From Atrina japonica (taxonomy: Eukaryota; Mollusca; Bivalvia; Pterioida; Pinnidae): a stretch of 64,000 bases of DNA. Numbering within the stretch: position 1 is the first letter of the stretch; each line of letters begins with the position of its first letter. Below, piece after piece: positions 13,068 through 28,300 of this stretch. The notes beneath the pieces are model-generated. The model was given only the letters and a program-made list of their open reading frames with translations. It did no database searches and had not been told where the DNA came from. The translations under genes and the position numbers were made by a program. The DNA lies in assembly GCA_030159075.1 (NCBI GenBank), contig BROG01000339.1, positions 434,001 through 498,000 on the forward strand. Direction: 5' to 3'.

Positions 13068-16000
13068 CAACATTTTAATTGGGAGTTAAACCCATTATAC
13101 CAACCGTTCTATCTTAACAACAACTGAAAAAATACTTATAACTCTATTTAAGATATATAGACAAAAACTATCTATAGAAATACACAGGTAGATGAAGGGT
13201 TTGACACTACTTACATATATTGTATAATTCAAATTCTGATCTATAAGTAGTTCATTCCAAATTTCCATTTTTTCGGAGGCAGAATTCAAGCTTAAATCAA
13301 TCATTATCACTGAATCTGATTAAGGGACATTTAGATGCAACATAAAAATTAGAACCAACAGAAAAAAACAGATTGTTACAAAACCAGCAAAACACAATAC
13401 CACAATTAATTCAAAAAATTTAAATTAAATGTCACATAAAAAATAAAAACAAGCGCTTTAAGGAATCTTTTCAGGTGAAAAGTATACCTTGCCTGTTGAA
13501 GCTTGAATAATTACAAGAACATTTCGAATATGATCATTAACAGATTAATAAAAAGACTTGAAACTGACAACCACCAGATTGATAGCAAATTATTTAACGA
13601 CTTAATTTTTACGTTTAAAAATTCATCCTTGAATCATCCCATAAAAACATTCAAGGAATAAAATATCTGGATTTTTTTTAGTAATTCTCTAAGATGTTTT
13701 CATTGATTGATCTGATTCAAAACTAACTGTATTTTTTGTTTTTGTAAATATATAATATAACATTTCTATATAATTTAATGCTTGATTTATTTAACGGGGA
13801 TTCACTACACCACAAGGGCTATTGATGGGTTTCTTTACAAGAATACGGAGTAAAATATGTACAAGACATTTCTATATAGTAAGGTATAGTTCACCCAGGA
13901 AATGTGGAATTACAGCCTTTTTAGTTTTTCGTATCATTTTAACTTGAGGTACTGTTGTGATCAACTCATTTTAAAAGCAATTAACAAAATCATTTAAGCA
14001 AAACTTAAATTTTGACCCACTGACAATTCATGAATGAGTAATATATATCTTTAAAAAAAGAGTTGCTCTTGTAATTTTATCTGGATTTAATGACATTTCA
14101 AACCATGTGTTTTAAAAGAATGAAATGGTCATGTTATATCAAACCATGTCATGAAAAAGAAGTAAGATAAGGGAAACAAATAAATAAAAATGTAGTTAAG
14201 TACATGTATAAATAAGACAGAAAGGATTTACTAAATAAATTACACTAAGTGTAGTAAGTACAGAAATAAATAATACAAGAATAATAAAATCCTTGTTAAA
14301 ACAAATTTACAAATAAAAATAGAATACCTGGTAAACATTTCATGTCCAGTTTCATAGTTAGAGGCATTCATTAATTGTATGGGAAATCTTTATTTCATCA
14401 AAATTAAAGATATCAAGTAACTGCTGTAAATGCAACTCTCTACAAATTTCTTCTGAGCCATGAAATGCTGTTAATGTCAAAATAACAAAATGTACAAAAA
14501 AAAAAAAAAGATAAATAAAAAGCAGAAAGTGGATGTGATAAACATATTGCCTCCACATATGCCCATAGGAAAGATACACAATTTATTGTATAATCACCTT
14601 TAAGAAACAATTATATCTAAAATACATCTAAATATAAGTAAACAGGCCATTTTATAATGTTTCATAATATTTCTATCGTGCATCAGCACCAGCTGAGATA
14701 GAAAAAGGTAATGTAAGTTTTTTATCTATATGAGGTACTTTCATTGTCATATACATGTATATACATATATATATATATGTACATACAATTTCCCTCTCCA
14801 AAATTTTGTACCTAGTTTATAATTAGTTATAATTAATTTTTTTTTCCTTTGCTGTGAGCAGTGTTTTAGGTGTGACAAACAGATATTTTTTAAGGAGGGA
14901 AAGGGGAGTAGGGTTAATTTTCTTTAAATTTTATTTTTTAGATTCAAACTCAGACAATTCCAGATTTAAAAGAAAGAAAAAAGGTTAGAAAGAAGCAAAA
15001 CTAAAAAAGGTCTGATATTACTTGGAGATTAAAACAAATTGAAATAAATTCATTTATCATTTGCCTTTGGACTATAATAAATGAATACATGTTTTGGGTG
15101 CCTTTTACAGATTGTCAGCAAGAAGACGAAATTTATTTTCTTATAAATTTATGTTTTAGTAATTACTTCATGAGTTGATAAAACAATATGAAAAGTTAAT
15201 AATTTGGAATTTTTCACAAAATGATTATATAAAGAACTCACAAAGTCTCATAAAGGGTGTAACTCTTTTATCAATTCTTTGCATCGTACGTGGAGTAATG
15301 AGTTCTATAAATTCTGAAATTTTCATTTTCACTCAGGATGCTGTTTTATTGTTATTATAAAAATTCTATACACTGCTTGTATCTAATGAATAAACTTGTA
15401 TATTGTTAGCATCCACAATATTTATCTATACATGTACATGCAGTATTTCTTGTACCTAACTCTGAACTCTAAATCTTGGGGATGCAATTTTATTTATAAT
15501 ACAATGCAGTAAATGGTGTATTTCCAAATAACAGGACACAGCTGCATACAATACATTGTTAGATTTAACCTATGGTTAGCTTACTGGTTTAACATAAGTA
15601 TTGTGATAGAAAAAATAGTAGATGTAATTTTTTGTGAATTCTGCGAAAGACCATCTGTAATGCATGATCAAAACAATTGGACTTTTGAATTTTAGTAATA
15701 AACTTTTGATAAAATTCTTTCTTCAAATGATACAACGTAAAGATTTTGAAGATAACATGTGCCATGCTAGTACAAATATTGAATGTAAAGAATAATGCAT
15801 TAATGAAATGTGTTATGAGAAGGGGTAATACATCCCATTGCTAATTGCGACTTCAAGAAAAATGAATTAAAGGTACAAAGTGGAAGTGGTTGCTATGTAC
15901 AAATTCTTGTGCCCAGGAAACACTCTCGTTTTTCTGCGCTAAGAACAGGTGCTATTTCCGATACCATGACACTTATAGTTAAATGCACACAAGAAATATA

Positions 16001-18540
16001 CATCACAGTTTGATAATAAAAAATAAAGAAATAAAAATCTATAATGGTGTCTGAAGAATTCATTAAAAACCATATGTTTAATTCTATGATTTTGTAAACA
16101 AAGCTGAAACATACACCATTTAGTGTGTTGAAAAACACCTAGAACATAAAAAAATTAAACAAATGAAATTTTACCTGTAATGTTTTAAATTATAAAACAT
16201 ACAATGCCTAACCTTCTGTCCTTATCCTTGACATGCCCTTTAAAATTTTGATAAGATGTGTTTACAACATATAACTTCTTAATCAGAAGTGGACATGCAC
16301 ATCAATCCCAACGGAATGAAGTTTTTTTCTGTCAAATTAAATGCATTTAATTGTCAATTCTAATTCATTCTGGACATTAATCAAGATATAGGACTAAGGT
16401 TTTTTTTAAAATACAAATTACCTTTTTTTTCTTTGAATTTCTATATAGTATATAAAGACTGCATTCACCATAGTTTGATTTGAAATTTGAATTTTCGAGT
16501 TAAATACAGAAAGATATATCAAAAACAATAAATCCCCATTCTTTGATATTAGGGTATATAAAAGATTTCATATTCAGATAGATGTGCTGATTTGTAACAT
16601 TTAGGCAGTTAGTTAGAAAAGGATACAAAATGTAGTGCTCAGTATGTATTATTGGATACACATTATGATCAGTTTTGAAATCATCTGAAATGAAGTGTAA
16701 TGTGGATAACAAGACTGTCAAACTGCTTCTACCTTAATATACATTCTTGTCAGAGAAAATGACATCAGATAAAGTCGTCATGAATTATACCTGTAAAATA
16801 TCAGGTGTTCCCCACCTGTGTTCTGATAATAATCTGGCTGATTACAATGTAGAGATCAGGATTAATGAATGTAATAACAATTCTTAAGAAGAGGAAGAAC
16901 CCAAAATAAGGATAATAATCTTTTCTATCAAATACATGTAACGTTCCTGATTACAAAATAACAATACCTGTACAGGTAGCATTTAGGACACTATATTACT
17001 ATGATACCAGTGATACAAGTACATGGACAGTTTTTTTTCTTTATCAGTTTATTATAAACTCAATTTATCTTGTTACAGCAGATATATAATAATTTTTGTC
17101 TTGCGGTGTCAAAGTCGCGAAAGTGAGACATAATTCAGGTTTACAATATACTTCGGCCTTTGAGTTTGTATGTAAAATACCAGCAGAAAACTATAGTACA
17201 TAAAACTTTCTTTTTTGAAATTAAATTGAAGTTAAAATTCTTATTTGTATATCAGGAAAAATCAGCTACATACTTGTATTTTTTTGTCATTAGATGAAAA
17301 TTAACAGTAAAATAGAAATGTATTTTTCACAAATTATATGATGAATGCAATATTTCAATAAAAAAATGTTTCTTTTCTTTAATTTTCAACAATTGGAGAT
17401 GGCGGGGAAGGGAGAGCATGATGCCAAAATTTTCTGCTAACTTGGCAAAATTTTCAGCTAATTTTTGTGTTTCCCCAAAGTCTAAATTATTCATCATATA
17501 AAATGAAATTAAAAATATCAGTTTAAAGAATAAATTGCATCCTTATTTTAATCATTTAAAATTCAAGTTGGAGAGGTAACAAGAATGAGGCTTAGTTAAG
17601 AAATTTCTTTCGAGCTTTAAAAGTATGCTCTAAAGGTGATATACATATATTCAAGTATAGTCGTGCAATATCAATATTTGATTTATCGTTAAACATAAAT
17701 ATTTGATTTTTTTGTCAGAAATCTATACATTGTACAACTTGTAGGATGAAGTTCACATCTGGCAAAACTAATTTTCATAAATTATATATATATAATGAAT
17801 GTTTATACAAGAAAACTAAATTAAAGTTCATATATCCAGGCCATCATTGAAAGCACAACAAAAACGAATCACCTTGTCCAAACAAAGCCCTCAAACAACA
17901 ATAGTCAGTTATTTAATTTCAAAATTAGAAAAAAGGAAAAATATTTAACTAGGAAGTCATTTTACTAAAATAACTCGCAATTAGATTTGGAACTGGTAAA
18001 TGATCACAGAATAATGTGTTGAATATGACTGTGGCCCACAGGCAGAGAACAATGCTTTAAAAGCCTAGCAAATAAAACAAACACTCCAGAACTCTCTTGG
18101 CATGAGTAGAATTCCTTGTGGCACTATTTCCAATGTTGTGGAAAAACGTGGAAGTACAAAGAAAAGAAATGTTCTGATGGTCCTACATGGCTATTTATAT
18201 ACAAACAAGCACCAGGAGACTGCGTCAACAATAGGTACGGCTAATTACATTTCAAAAGTTTCAACAAAATGCTGGATTTCATAATATTTCTTTCCCTCTG
18301 TTTTCATAAAACTCCTTCAGTCTGAATAAAGAAAATATTACACCAATATCTTCATATTTTCTAGGTTTCAACAAAAGAGAACAAATCATGACCTGAAAAA
18401 ATAGGCGGTCTAATAAATTTTGAAGTGACTGATGTTCCCAAAACACAGGTGACAAAAAAGGTTTGGTATTTATCAATCAAAATCCACAGCAATTGATTAT
18501 TTCCATAAATATTATGCGAGCATACATATTTACCGGTATC
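10870..18540. other. Long intronic stretch, few features
   Basis: Apart from the (TC)n block at 13030 and scattered short AT repeats, no exon or element was recognised in 7.6 kb. A minus-strand segment at about 14390-14470 has a short open frame after a TTAACAG acceptor-like site, but it matches nothing in bMERB and is not called. Confidence 0.5.
13030..13065. repeat. (TC)n microsatellite
   Basis: 36 bp of TC dinucleotides on the plus strand, the opposite strand bias to the three long GA arrays. Confidence 0.95.
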
Positions 18541-18567
18541 TATGTCACATAACCTTTATGTATACGA

Positions 18568-18585
18568 TATATGTGTGTGTGTGTG

Positions 18586-18642
<57 letters not shown>

Positions 18643-18856
18643 GGGATTATAAAACTTTTAATATATATATATAAATCTATAAAAATTGGGGACCGGACCA
18701 AAACTTTTAATTGATATTGATTCAACAGATTTTGAAAACGAGATTTCACTATAAAATATTATATATATATATATATACTTTATATAATATTTAATATATA
18801 TATATCCGGATATATATATATATATACTCAACAGATATATATTATATATATACGAG

Positions 18857-18952
<96 letters not shown>
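18568..18952. repeat. AT-rich simple-repeat mosaic
   Basis: A (GT)n then (AT)n tract (18570-18640), followed by short unique pieces alternating with (AT)n runs up to 18952. Fragments of a repeated text (ataaatct, gggac, gattttgaaaacgagatttca) lie between AT runs, as if an element had been broken up by AT expansion. Assembly error in the tract is possible. Confidence 0.85.
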
Positions 18953-18955
<3 letters not shown>

Positions 18956-19772
18956 GCACATTTGAGATTCGGGGAAATACCAGGTAATTTTGTTTTACCT
19001 GTCAACACAAAATAATAGAGATAATGGCTGTTTCCAGTCAAAATATATAGATTTTGTTTGTTTGAATGGTATTTTATGCCATACTTAACAATTTTTTCAG
19101 TTATCAGAGATTTTCCACCCTATCATATGAACCAAAATAAGGCCCAATTCTCAATGCAAATTCAATGCATTTTTCCCCAGTTTGCAGTCAAAATTTCCCA
19201 AATGAAGTAAAATGACAATGAATTTGAAGAGAATCTCGTATTTTCAGATAGTTTTGTGTATTTCTAGATTTTCCAATTCAAAAGGTCCAGGCCCCATTCC
19301 CAAAAGAGTGAGGAAAACCTCTTGTTATATTTTGGCAGCCTGTTTCAAAAGATAGAGATTTTATAGGAAAGAGATTTTATAGGAAATTTAAAGCACTTGT
19401 CCCGTAATGACAATTTAAATGCTTACATCTTATATAGTCCAACTTGTCTTAGTACCAGCTCCTGCATCTACAGCAGTTCAATTTACCGCTGCTGCATTAA
19501 CAAACTTATTCAAAGATTTTTCAGTCTTGAAGACACAAAAACACAAGATGAATATATTATGCATGGACAGACGTCCATATCCTTGAGATGGCTTGAAAAT
19601 CATTTCATTTTTATATTTTCAGTTTTAACTACTTTTTACCAGTAGTTAAATAAACTTTAACAAATCTCTTTAAGTCCATTTTTCACAACTCATTTAAATA
19701 ATCTACTAATTGAACTTAATAAAGCCCAATGTACATGTAGTATTACATATCTCGGAACCAATTATATGTATG

Positions 19773-19803
<31 letters not shown>

Positions 19804-20639
19804 TTACTAATAAAATCTCTTACAAAATTATACCTAAAACTCTGGTGTACATTCTGTACACATTGGCCTTCACCAGAAAAATGTTTATTTATATACATTT
19901 TATACAAATACAATATATACATGTACATGTATATAAACACACACAAACCACAAAGCTTCCAGTAATACAGATAACAAACCAGGATACTGTATTTAAAACT
20001 ACAAAAAAAAAATCAGAAATTTAACTTAAATATCAGCCCCTTCATGCACCCAAACACATTAATAAATGCTTAACACTGAAGAAATTCTGTAGGTAATTCA
20101 GGAATAAATGCAATGTGCATCTTGTAGATAAAATGTTAAAAATATAAATAAATTCCAGTTCTTAAATTCTGATAAACAAGTACACAGGGCATTAGAAATA
20201 AACTTACAACTATTTGGAGCTGTAAAGAGTTACATAAAATTATCAATTCAGATAGTAAAATCGAAACTTTGGATCTAAGAGTATTCATCCAGTTTTAGTC
20301 CTGAAATGATATTGCTATACACTAAAGGCAGTATGGCCAAATTGAGTAGAATTGTAGTTCAAAAGTCACAACAGAGCTATACACAATAGCTAAACCAAAC
20401 TATCCATGCAGAAAGATGGACAGAAATTTTAAAATCATAGAGAGTATTTGCTTCCCAATCATGTCAATAAAAAATTGACAGAATACACAAATGTGTCTTT
20501 TAACTTAAGTGCACATATATTATGGAGCATACAGAAATGAGAAACACAGCATGAACATTTTCTACTACTTGCATATAACCACCTGCAGGGAGACACATTA
20601 AAAGTATCTGGATCTACCAGCGTTTACATGAAATATGCA

Positions 20640-21190
20640 CCTCCGACACTATGGTATTGAACACATTGTAATGGGAAACATTGTATCACCATCTTCAGCT
20701 ACTGGTACATAAAACACATATGGCTGTTATTTACCTATGAAACATTATTGCAGATCACATGGAAATAAGAGTTTAGAGTTTAACAGTTTCATATTCCTTA
20801 GTTGGTTTTTTAAATCTAGACTGTAATCACCAACAGAATTGTATTGTTGAAATTGAAATAAGGAAACCATCAAAAGCATCTTCAGTTGCCAGTGCATATA
20901 TGTTTAAAATGTATTAACCTATGGAACACATACATGCAGAACACAATCGAATGAAGAACACAATCACAGCCTCTTCTGGTTTTGTAATTTAAAAATATCC
21001 AAGTATTGAACCCATTTAAATAGGGAACATATTAAAATAGTATTCAGCTACCAATACATGATGCAGCAAATATCAATCTGTGTAATATTGCTGATGAACA
21101 CAAGGAACATAGCAACAGCTTCTCTATCAGTGACATCTGGAAATATCAACTGTTGGAACAGCATCCACAAACGCACAGCAAAAAGGAACA
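20640..21190. repeat. Degenerate tandem repeat, ~165-190 bp period, at least 3 copies
   Basis: Recurring blocks: TATTGAACACATTGTAATGG (20653), TATTGTTGAAATTGAAATAA (20842), TATTGAACCCATTTAAATAG (21005). Each is followed by CATCTTCAG(C/T)T(A/G)C or its variant and later by AACACA stretches. It lies 300-850 bp downstream of the last recognised exon in the gene's sense. Confidence 0.65.
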
Positions 21191-21509
21191 CAAATTTTAT
21201 ATCAACATATACTCAGTAGTTCTTAAATATGTCTTTATAGATGTAATACACCGCACACATCCAGAAAGAAGCAAATGATTCAAAAATAGAATTCTTATAA
21301 CACTTTACATTTATGCCGAGATAATCCACTGTAAACATGTATCTCTCACTTCACTCTCAACAATCATCAGTAGTATAATCCTTTGTTAAAATCCTTCCAG
21401 ATTCTATAAGAATAACATCTTCTTTTTGCACTAGCTAAATAATAGAAAATATTTTTCATACAAACAAATGATTTGAAAATCTTAAATCTTATTTTTACTC
21501 TAAACATAC

Positions 21510-21583
21510 CTTCAATGGCCATCATTGCTCGCAGTTCTCGATTCAGAAGCTCGAACCTTCTTTCCAAGTCGTCTTCTTTCTCA
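21510..21583 (-). CDS. EHBP1: EHBP1 exon: b[17 protein letters not shown] block
   Basis: A 74 nt exon, phase 2 in and phase 1 out, acceptor TTTACAG, donor GAAG|GTATGT. The two carried bases plus its first base complete Leu. It then reads [20 protein letters not shown] then MAIE, nearly identical in pattern to vertebrate EHBP1. The family continues with a DWQKT.-type helix, which should be on the next exon; that exon was not recognised between 21509 and 1. Reading past the donor gives an intron-retention frame that stops at 21367. Confidence 0.93.
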
Positions 21584-24500
21584 CTGTAAATATTGAAGAA
21601 AAAAGAAATCCTGTGATATTTTGCAGAGTTTTGAATAAAACTACAACTTGAATTGCTTCATGACTTCCATTTATATACCTTGAGAAACATTCCAGAAAAG
21701 CTGATTTCTTAACAGGCATTAATGTAATGGGTTTACAGCTAAAGATGATAATATTTTCACAATATACTTACAAGACTTAGGAGTTTTCTCTTGGGATATT
21801 AAGGATTCTGATCCTTCTTAGGAACCCTAAACTTTAAGATTGATCCAGACATCCCCCACTACTATTACAACAGCCATGTATTATCTGATAGTTACATCAA
21901 ACTGCATAAGCAAGTGCCCCAATGGGTGACAGATTTCAAATTCACCCAAAGTTGAAATAAGTAAGAAAAATTTAAGATAAAAAGAAAAGAAGCTAAAAGG
22001 ATTTGAAATAGGATTTGATATTGATGTTCCCAGTGTTAAAACTAAGACTGCATAAGACTTGTAAACGACAAAAATCTGCTTAAATGCTTAGACCTTCTTT
22101 CTTCATAAGGAGCTTGGAGTTACTTGGTTTCAGATCATGTCTTAAAATAAATGGACTTTGAAAAATTTATGGCAGTGCAGCAAATTCTCTTTGAAGAAAG
22201 ACTTCATGACAAAAGTCTTTTGGGAGAAATGACATTTTTTTGGATTTGCTGCAGACACTGGTAAAGCTTGTAAATGTATCGCTGGTTACATTTTATGAGC
22301 TGGACAAATATTGATTTTTTTCTTTTTCTATAATTCTTAAAACTTTCAATATCACATGTAAAATATGAAAAAAAAATCAATGTATGATAGTCTTTATTTT
22401 AAGATAATAATTCACTGTTTCTAAATATAATTACAACAGTACATAAATGGAGTTCCTATGAGGATTTATGCTATTTGTTTCTAAGTAATTCTTGATGATT
22501 AAATGCAAATAATCTGATCTAGTTTGTTATGCTACAAGAGATCATAATGTTTTATAATGATCCTGGAATCCTAAAGCTAAACAAGTCTTTTTAAAGCTGA
22601 TAATGTCAAAATAGCTACCAACATTTATACAGGTAAAAAGAAACCAGGTAATTTAATGCAGATGTATAGAACTTTAAATTTTATAGGGTTGTAACAATGG
22701 TACAAACATTCACCCCCCCCCCCCTCCCCCAAATAGAAAGTAAACATTGAATGCTGATTGACCATAGGGTCAAAGGCTAATAAATCATACTACACTATAC
22801 AAAAGTTAATGCATGACAAAAGAATGCAACAGATTGTAATCAGTCAACCAAATACCTTCCCCCTGCCCTCCCCCCAAGAAAAAAAAATAAAAACTAAAAA
22901 ATATTTTGATAAATGTGTTTGGTTTCAATATTTTTTTTTTTTTACAGATGCAGTACTCTGATGCATACTGCTTAATAAAGAATAACTGTTGTATTCTCAA
23001 TAAAATAAATTTCTTGATACCTTTTGTTTTTGGGTTTTCTGAATCCAGTCATTCCAATGACTGTTTCATTTCTATAGAGGCAACTACCAGTAATTGATCA
23101 CTGAGCATTTTTATCAGAAATAGTCTCATAGTTTCCTAACTAACCAGATATTACAAGGTTTTTTTTAGTTTTGATTTACTGGTTGTTCTTGTTTTATTTG
23201 GTTGTTTAAGTACATCATGCATGTATAATGTTTAAGTACATCAAGCACGTATAATCATACAGTTATAATACAGTCCAATGTGGCCATGCAATACGTAATG
23301 TGGTATTGCACTGCAGTTCGATACAGTAATTTCCCAGGAGCAGCTACTTTTCTAAATGGGATTCATGTCATCCAAAATATATGATGTTGTCATTAAAAGC
23401 AAAATAAATTTTAAATTTGTGAACACATCTAAAAAAAATAAGGGGACATGTGATAACTACAAAACCACAAAAATGTTCCTATCTATATCAACGGACTGCA
23501 CTTGATCATTGTAGTCAGTGGATGGATTCAATTCCGTTATTTGAGCTACACTCTTGTTGAATCCATTCACTACAATGATTGCGTGCAGATAGGGATAGAA
23601 ACATATGAGTAGTTTTGTCTATTTATCACACTAATAAGTTACAGTTACATGTTGACAGCCATTTTAAATGATAGAGAAAAAATGCAGTTACAAAGTACCT
23701 AGAGAGAAAGATCAATGATCTTCCAAAAGTAAAATGATAAACAATTTAAACGTAAGACTGAAAATATTACTTGAACATGTTGAACTAAATAGTTTGAGAA
23801 ACACCATGTGCTTCAGAGCTAAGCAATTCATATATTTTAAAGTCCCATAACTCTGGCAAATATAGCCAATGTTGGCCATCATATAAAAATTCTTATTGAA
23901 AAATGTTTTTATTAACTGAACAAGAGTTGTCAGAAGACAACAAAACTCAACAGAATGGGTGTCAATTTTCCAAATAGATATCTGACCCACAGCTGTCAGG
24001 TTTTAAGGTCAAAAGAGTGGTAACATTTTTACTCCTTCAGCTCAGGTTAAATATTTTGAAAAGAAGGTCAAAGTCCAAGGTCAAGTTCAATAAGTCAAAA
24101 GTCAAGATAACAAATGAAGGCTTTGGTTATAAGAAATCTATATGTGAAATCTCAAATCCCTATCCCTAACAGTTTAAAAGATATACACAAAAAATGTAGC
24201 CAAGGTTAAAGTTTTGAAAGGTAGGTCAAGGTCACTAGATCAAAAGACAAGGTACCAAATGAAAGCTCTCATCATAAGGAATCTATATGTGAAATATCAG
24301 AGCCCTGCCCCTTATGGTTAAAGAAGTTATAGGCCAGGTTAAAGTTTTGTCTACGGACGCAATGATGATGCTGGGGGTATGGCATTAGCTATCCGGACTT
24401 TTGTCTGGGTGAGCTAAAAACTATCATATATGTATTGTTTTAGATATTGCATCCCCAATTAAAAATCACAAGGGTGAAATAGAGGCATGCAGCTAAGACA

Positions 24501-25287
24501 CTTTATGGGTTCTTCATATTACTTATGCAGAAAGATTTACAGGCTTTTTGACAAGATGAAATGTTTTAGGTTGATGCTGCTATGTTTCAAATCTTTAAAA
24601 ACATAGCTTACCAAAAACTAAAACTTTGTCCCTTCACAACAATCTATCAAAGAGCACATATCATGAGTTTGAGTTAATTTTCTCAATTTATAACCATCTT
24701 ATTAAACATCTACTATACTTTATACTTTATACATTTATAAGAATTTACCCAAGAAATTATTCTTGCAACTAAATTTTGTACTGCAAAACATAAATATAAT
24801 AAACCTGACTAATTCATCAAATATGAGTTGATCAGAGAAAAACGTGTGGAATTTGTCCAAACCAATTACTTGACATTCCATCCAAGTGGAATTATTAAAC
24901 AACAAAAGATTGGGAAAATATATATTAACTACAATCACAACAGTTGTGATGACATAAGAACTGGCAGTAGTGTAATGGTCTGGTAAACATTAGTCAATAA
25001 TTCTATATATTTCAAGTTATGGCTACTATCTTAAAGTAACTTAAGAGGATTTCTTACTGTTGACCAGGTGTGAACTAGAAATGCATTATCAAACATAAAA
25101 CCACTAAATCTGTGTAGTATGTACTAACAAGTATGAATGACCTGATAATTATAATGTTTGAGGAAGAAACACAATATTAAAGAATAACATGATGAAACTA
25201 CTACCATTATTTGTTTACACAAAAATTGGTTTTTCTTACATCCAAAGGTGTATATATTGTATATACCTAAATTATGATACATGTACA

Positions 25288-25352
<65 letters not shown>

Positions 25353-28300
25353 CTGAAAGCACTAACAGAAGAATAATTATATTTACTATGATCAAAGGAA
25401 TGTGTTGTTCTGAATAATAATTTTTCTACTATTTCTGCTGTACCAAGGACTTTTTATTTCTAATATATATATATATATATATATATGTCTGTCTGTCTGT
25501 GTGTGTTCCTGTGTATTTGACAATTTAAATAAATGTGCAGCATGTTCATAACGAAACATTAAATACATATAACTCTATACTACTTAGTGTCACATATATG
25601 ATTCTTTTTTAATGAAAAATAGGAACATTCACTGGTATATCAATGTTTTGAAATGTAAACTAAAAATTTTTGTTCATTTTTCTTTTTTTAACTTTCTGAA
25701 GAGTTATAAAAATGAAGAGAAAAAAATGGAAATAGTTCCCAGGGAACACTGAATCACTGCATTTTCTTATTTGATATTTTTCAAAATAATTTCATGTAGT
25801 TAATATTAAATATCAAATAAATACAATCTTTTTATAATAATAAAATAATATTTTTTTTTTTTTTATTTGAATATAAAATTATCATCATGTGCTGTATTAT
25901 GATTATTTTTACAACTTTAAATAATAAAAAAAATTGCTTTATATTTCTCAATCATATTTAGATCTGAAGTATTAAAACCTCCCAAAACATATTGTATAAA
26001 AATTTGCTGATGTAGAAGTAGCGGTCATTTTTCTCCTGAGGTAATATACATTAAGGGTGTATTATAAAAATAATAAAATCAAACTAATTAGACCCAGGTC
26101 ATACTTCTAAGATGAGTAATCTGGGAATCAATCAAATAATTTCTTTGCATGAGGTCCAACAGATTACATAAACCCTGAAAAAATGCCACTAGAATATTAT
26201 GTATAACTAAGTTGAGCAAATATGTTAGAGACCTTTTTGCTACCGAGTCTAACATGTTTGAACATAGCGCTAATAGCAATAAGAATACTCGATCAACTGC
26301 AAGAGAATTAAGATGGGATTATATGGAACAATCCTCTTTTCATAATCCCCCTCCGTTACAATGTCTTGTTTCCACACTCCTGGCGAACTTTTGTACGAAG
26401 AAATAGAAATAAAGCATTTTCCAAAACGATTAGGAACCAGAAGTGCTTGTTTGGGCAATACCAGAACAATAGAATTTTGGCAAGAAAAATAAGATAAGAA
26501 TCGAAGGCATACAACTTGACTAATATCTAGTACAAACTAACAAAATAAATATTACGTCAAAATATTTTGAGCTATATTATAAATAAACCAATATTGAAAT
26601 ATGTAACAGGTATGTTTAATGTAATTTACATATTTGACATTTGTAACTGTATTTCCATTATTGAAGATATCATTTCATTGTTATATATCATAACCAATAG
26701 TGATTAAAAAAAAATAATGAAAATTGTATTTACACATGTACAATTTTTATTTTCAAAAGAAAGCTCAGAAAAGTTTCATCCTCAAAATGAAAATTTTGAA
26801 TATTTATTTTTTTTGCGTTGAATTCATTGTGGGGGATTTGTTTTTCAGACATAATTCATAATTCTTTTCAAAAAACTTCTGTTGTGTATTTTCAAAATTT
26901 ATATACATGTATGATGAGGATCACACCAACACATAAACATCATAAAACTCTCATACCCAGAAACATAGAGACACACTCCTAAATATAGCAACACACTAAG
27001 AAACATAAAGACACACTCAGAAACAAAGACACACATTCAGAAATATACAGACTTACTAAGAAACGTTTGTTTGTTTGTTTACTGCTGTTTAATGTCCCAC
27101 TCAAGAATCTGTTACTCATATGGAGACATCACCAATGCCGGTGAAGGGCTGTAAATTTTGTCCTACGCTCAGCACTTATGGCCATTGAGCAGTGAGGGTT
27201 CTTTAACGTGCTGACACCTACTGTGTGACACGGGACCTCGGTTTTAACTGTCGCAACCTGAAGAACAGGAAACTAACCTGCACTCCTGACCTCACGATCA
27301 AGAGTTGAGCTCAGAAATATACAGACAAAGTCAGAAACATAGACACAGTCAGAAATATAGATACACTCAGAAATATAGACAAACTCATAAACATAGAGAT
27401 ACACTAAATAAACATAGAGACACTCAGAAACATACACAATCAGAAACATAGAGACATGTACACAGAAACATACAAACTCAGAAATATACAGACACAGTCA
27501 GAAACATAAAGAAACACTAAAGAACATAAACATACTCAGAAATATACAGACACAGCCAGAAACATAGAGAAACACTAAAGAAACATAGATATACTCAGAA
27601 ATATACAGACACTATCTGAAACATAGACAAAGTCAGAAACCTACACACTCAGAACATGACAGACAAACTCAGAAACATAACGTCACATACAGAAACAGAG
27701 ACACACTAAAACACAGAGGAATACTAAGAAACAGACATATTTAAAAACATTCAATCACTCAGAAACATACACTCACTAAGAAACCTACACACACTTAGAA
27801 ACAGAAATACTCAGAAACATACAGACACACTCAGAAACATACAGACACACTCAGAAATACAGACACACTCAGAGACATACTCACACACTCAGAAACATAC
27901 AGATACACATATGGTGCAAAGAAAAATCATAAATCAAATAGCAAGTAGCATTGGTACAATGAAATATTTTATCATGTAATTCAGTTCCATATGTATAAGT
28001 TGTGTATAGTTTATTTCAAATTAAGTGACACATTTTATTTCTCCATTGTGTGTTTGTGTGTGTATATGTATATACACAAATGCACAGAGCGAAAAATACA
28101 CTATAAACAAAAATCTATAGGAAACCATTATTGTTCACAGATCTTCAAAGGTAAATACAGAAATCAATTTTATAGACACAGAAAATGCCTTGAAATATGT
28201 AACTTTCAAAAATACAAGTATTATACAACTTGATTAAAGGCTGCTTTTTTCATCATGTATATATATAAATGTTTCATTCAGATTTATTCTATTAAATTTC

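Noticed and set aside
14358..14579. Extra minus-strand exon (FHGSEEICRELHLQQLLDIF)
   Set aside because: It has an acceptor-like TTAACAG, but no similarity to the expected bMERB C-terminal helix and no clear donor in the right phase.
21367..21567. 66-codon frame starting [20 protein letters not shown] as a separate gene
   Set aside because: The first part is the EHBP1 exon and the rest is read-through into intron past a good GTATGT donor.
26921..27912. CRISPR array
   Set aside because: Units are degenerate, contiguous ~20-22 bp tandem repeats without unique spacers, in a eukaryotic intron and interrupted by a SINE.
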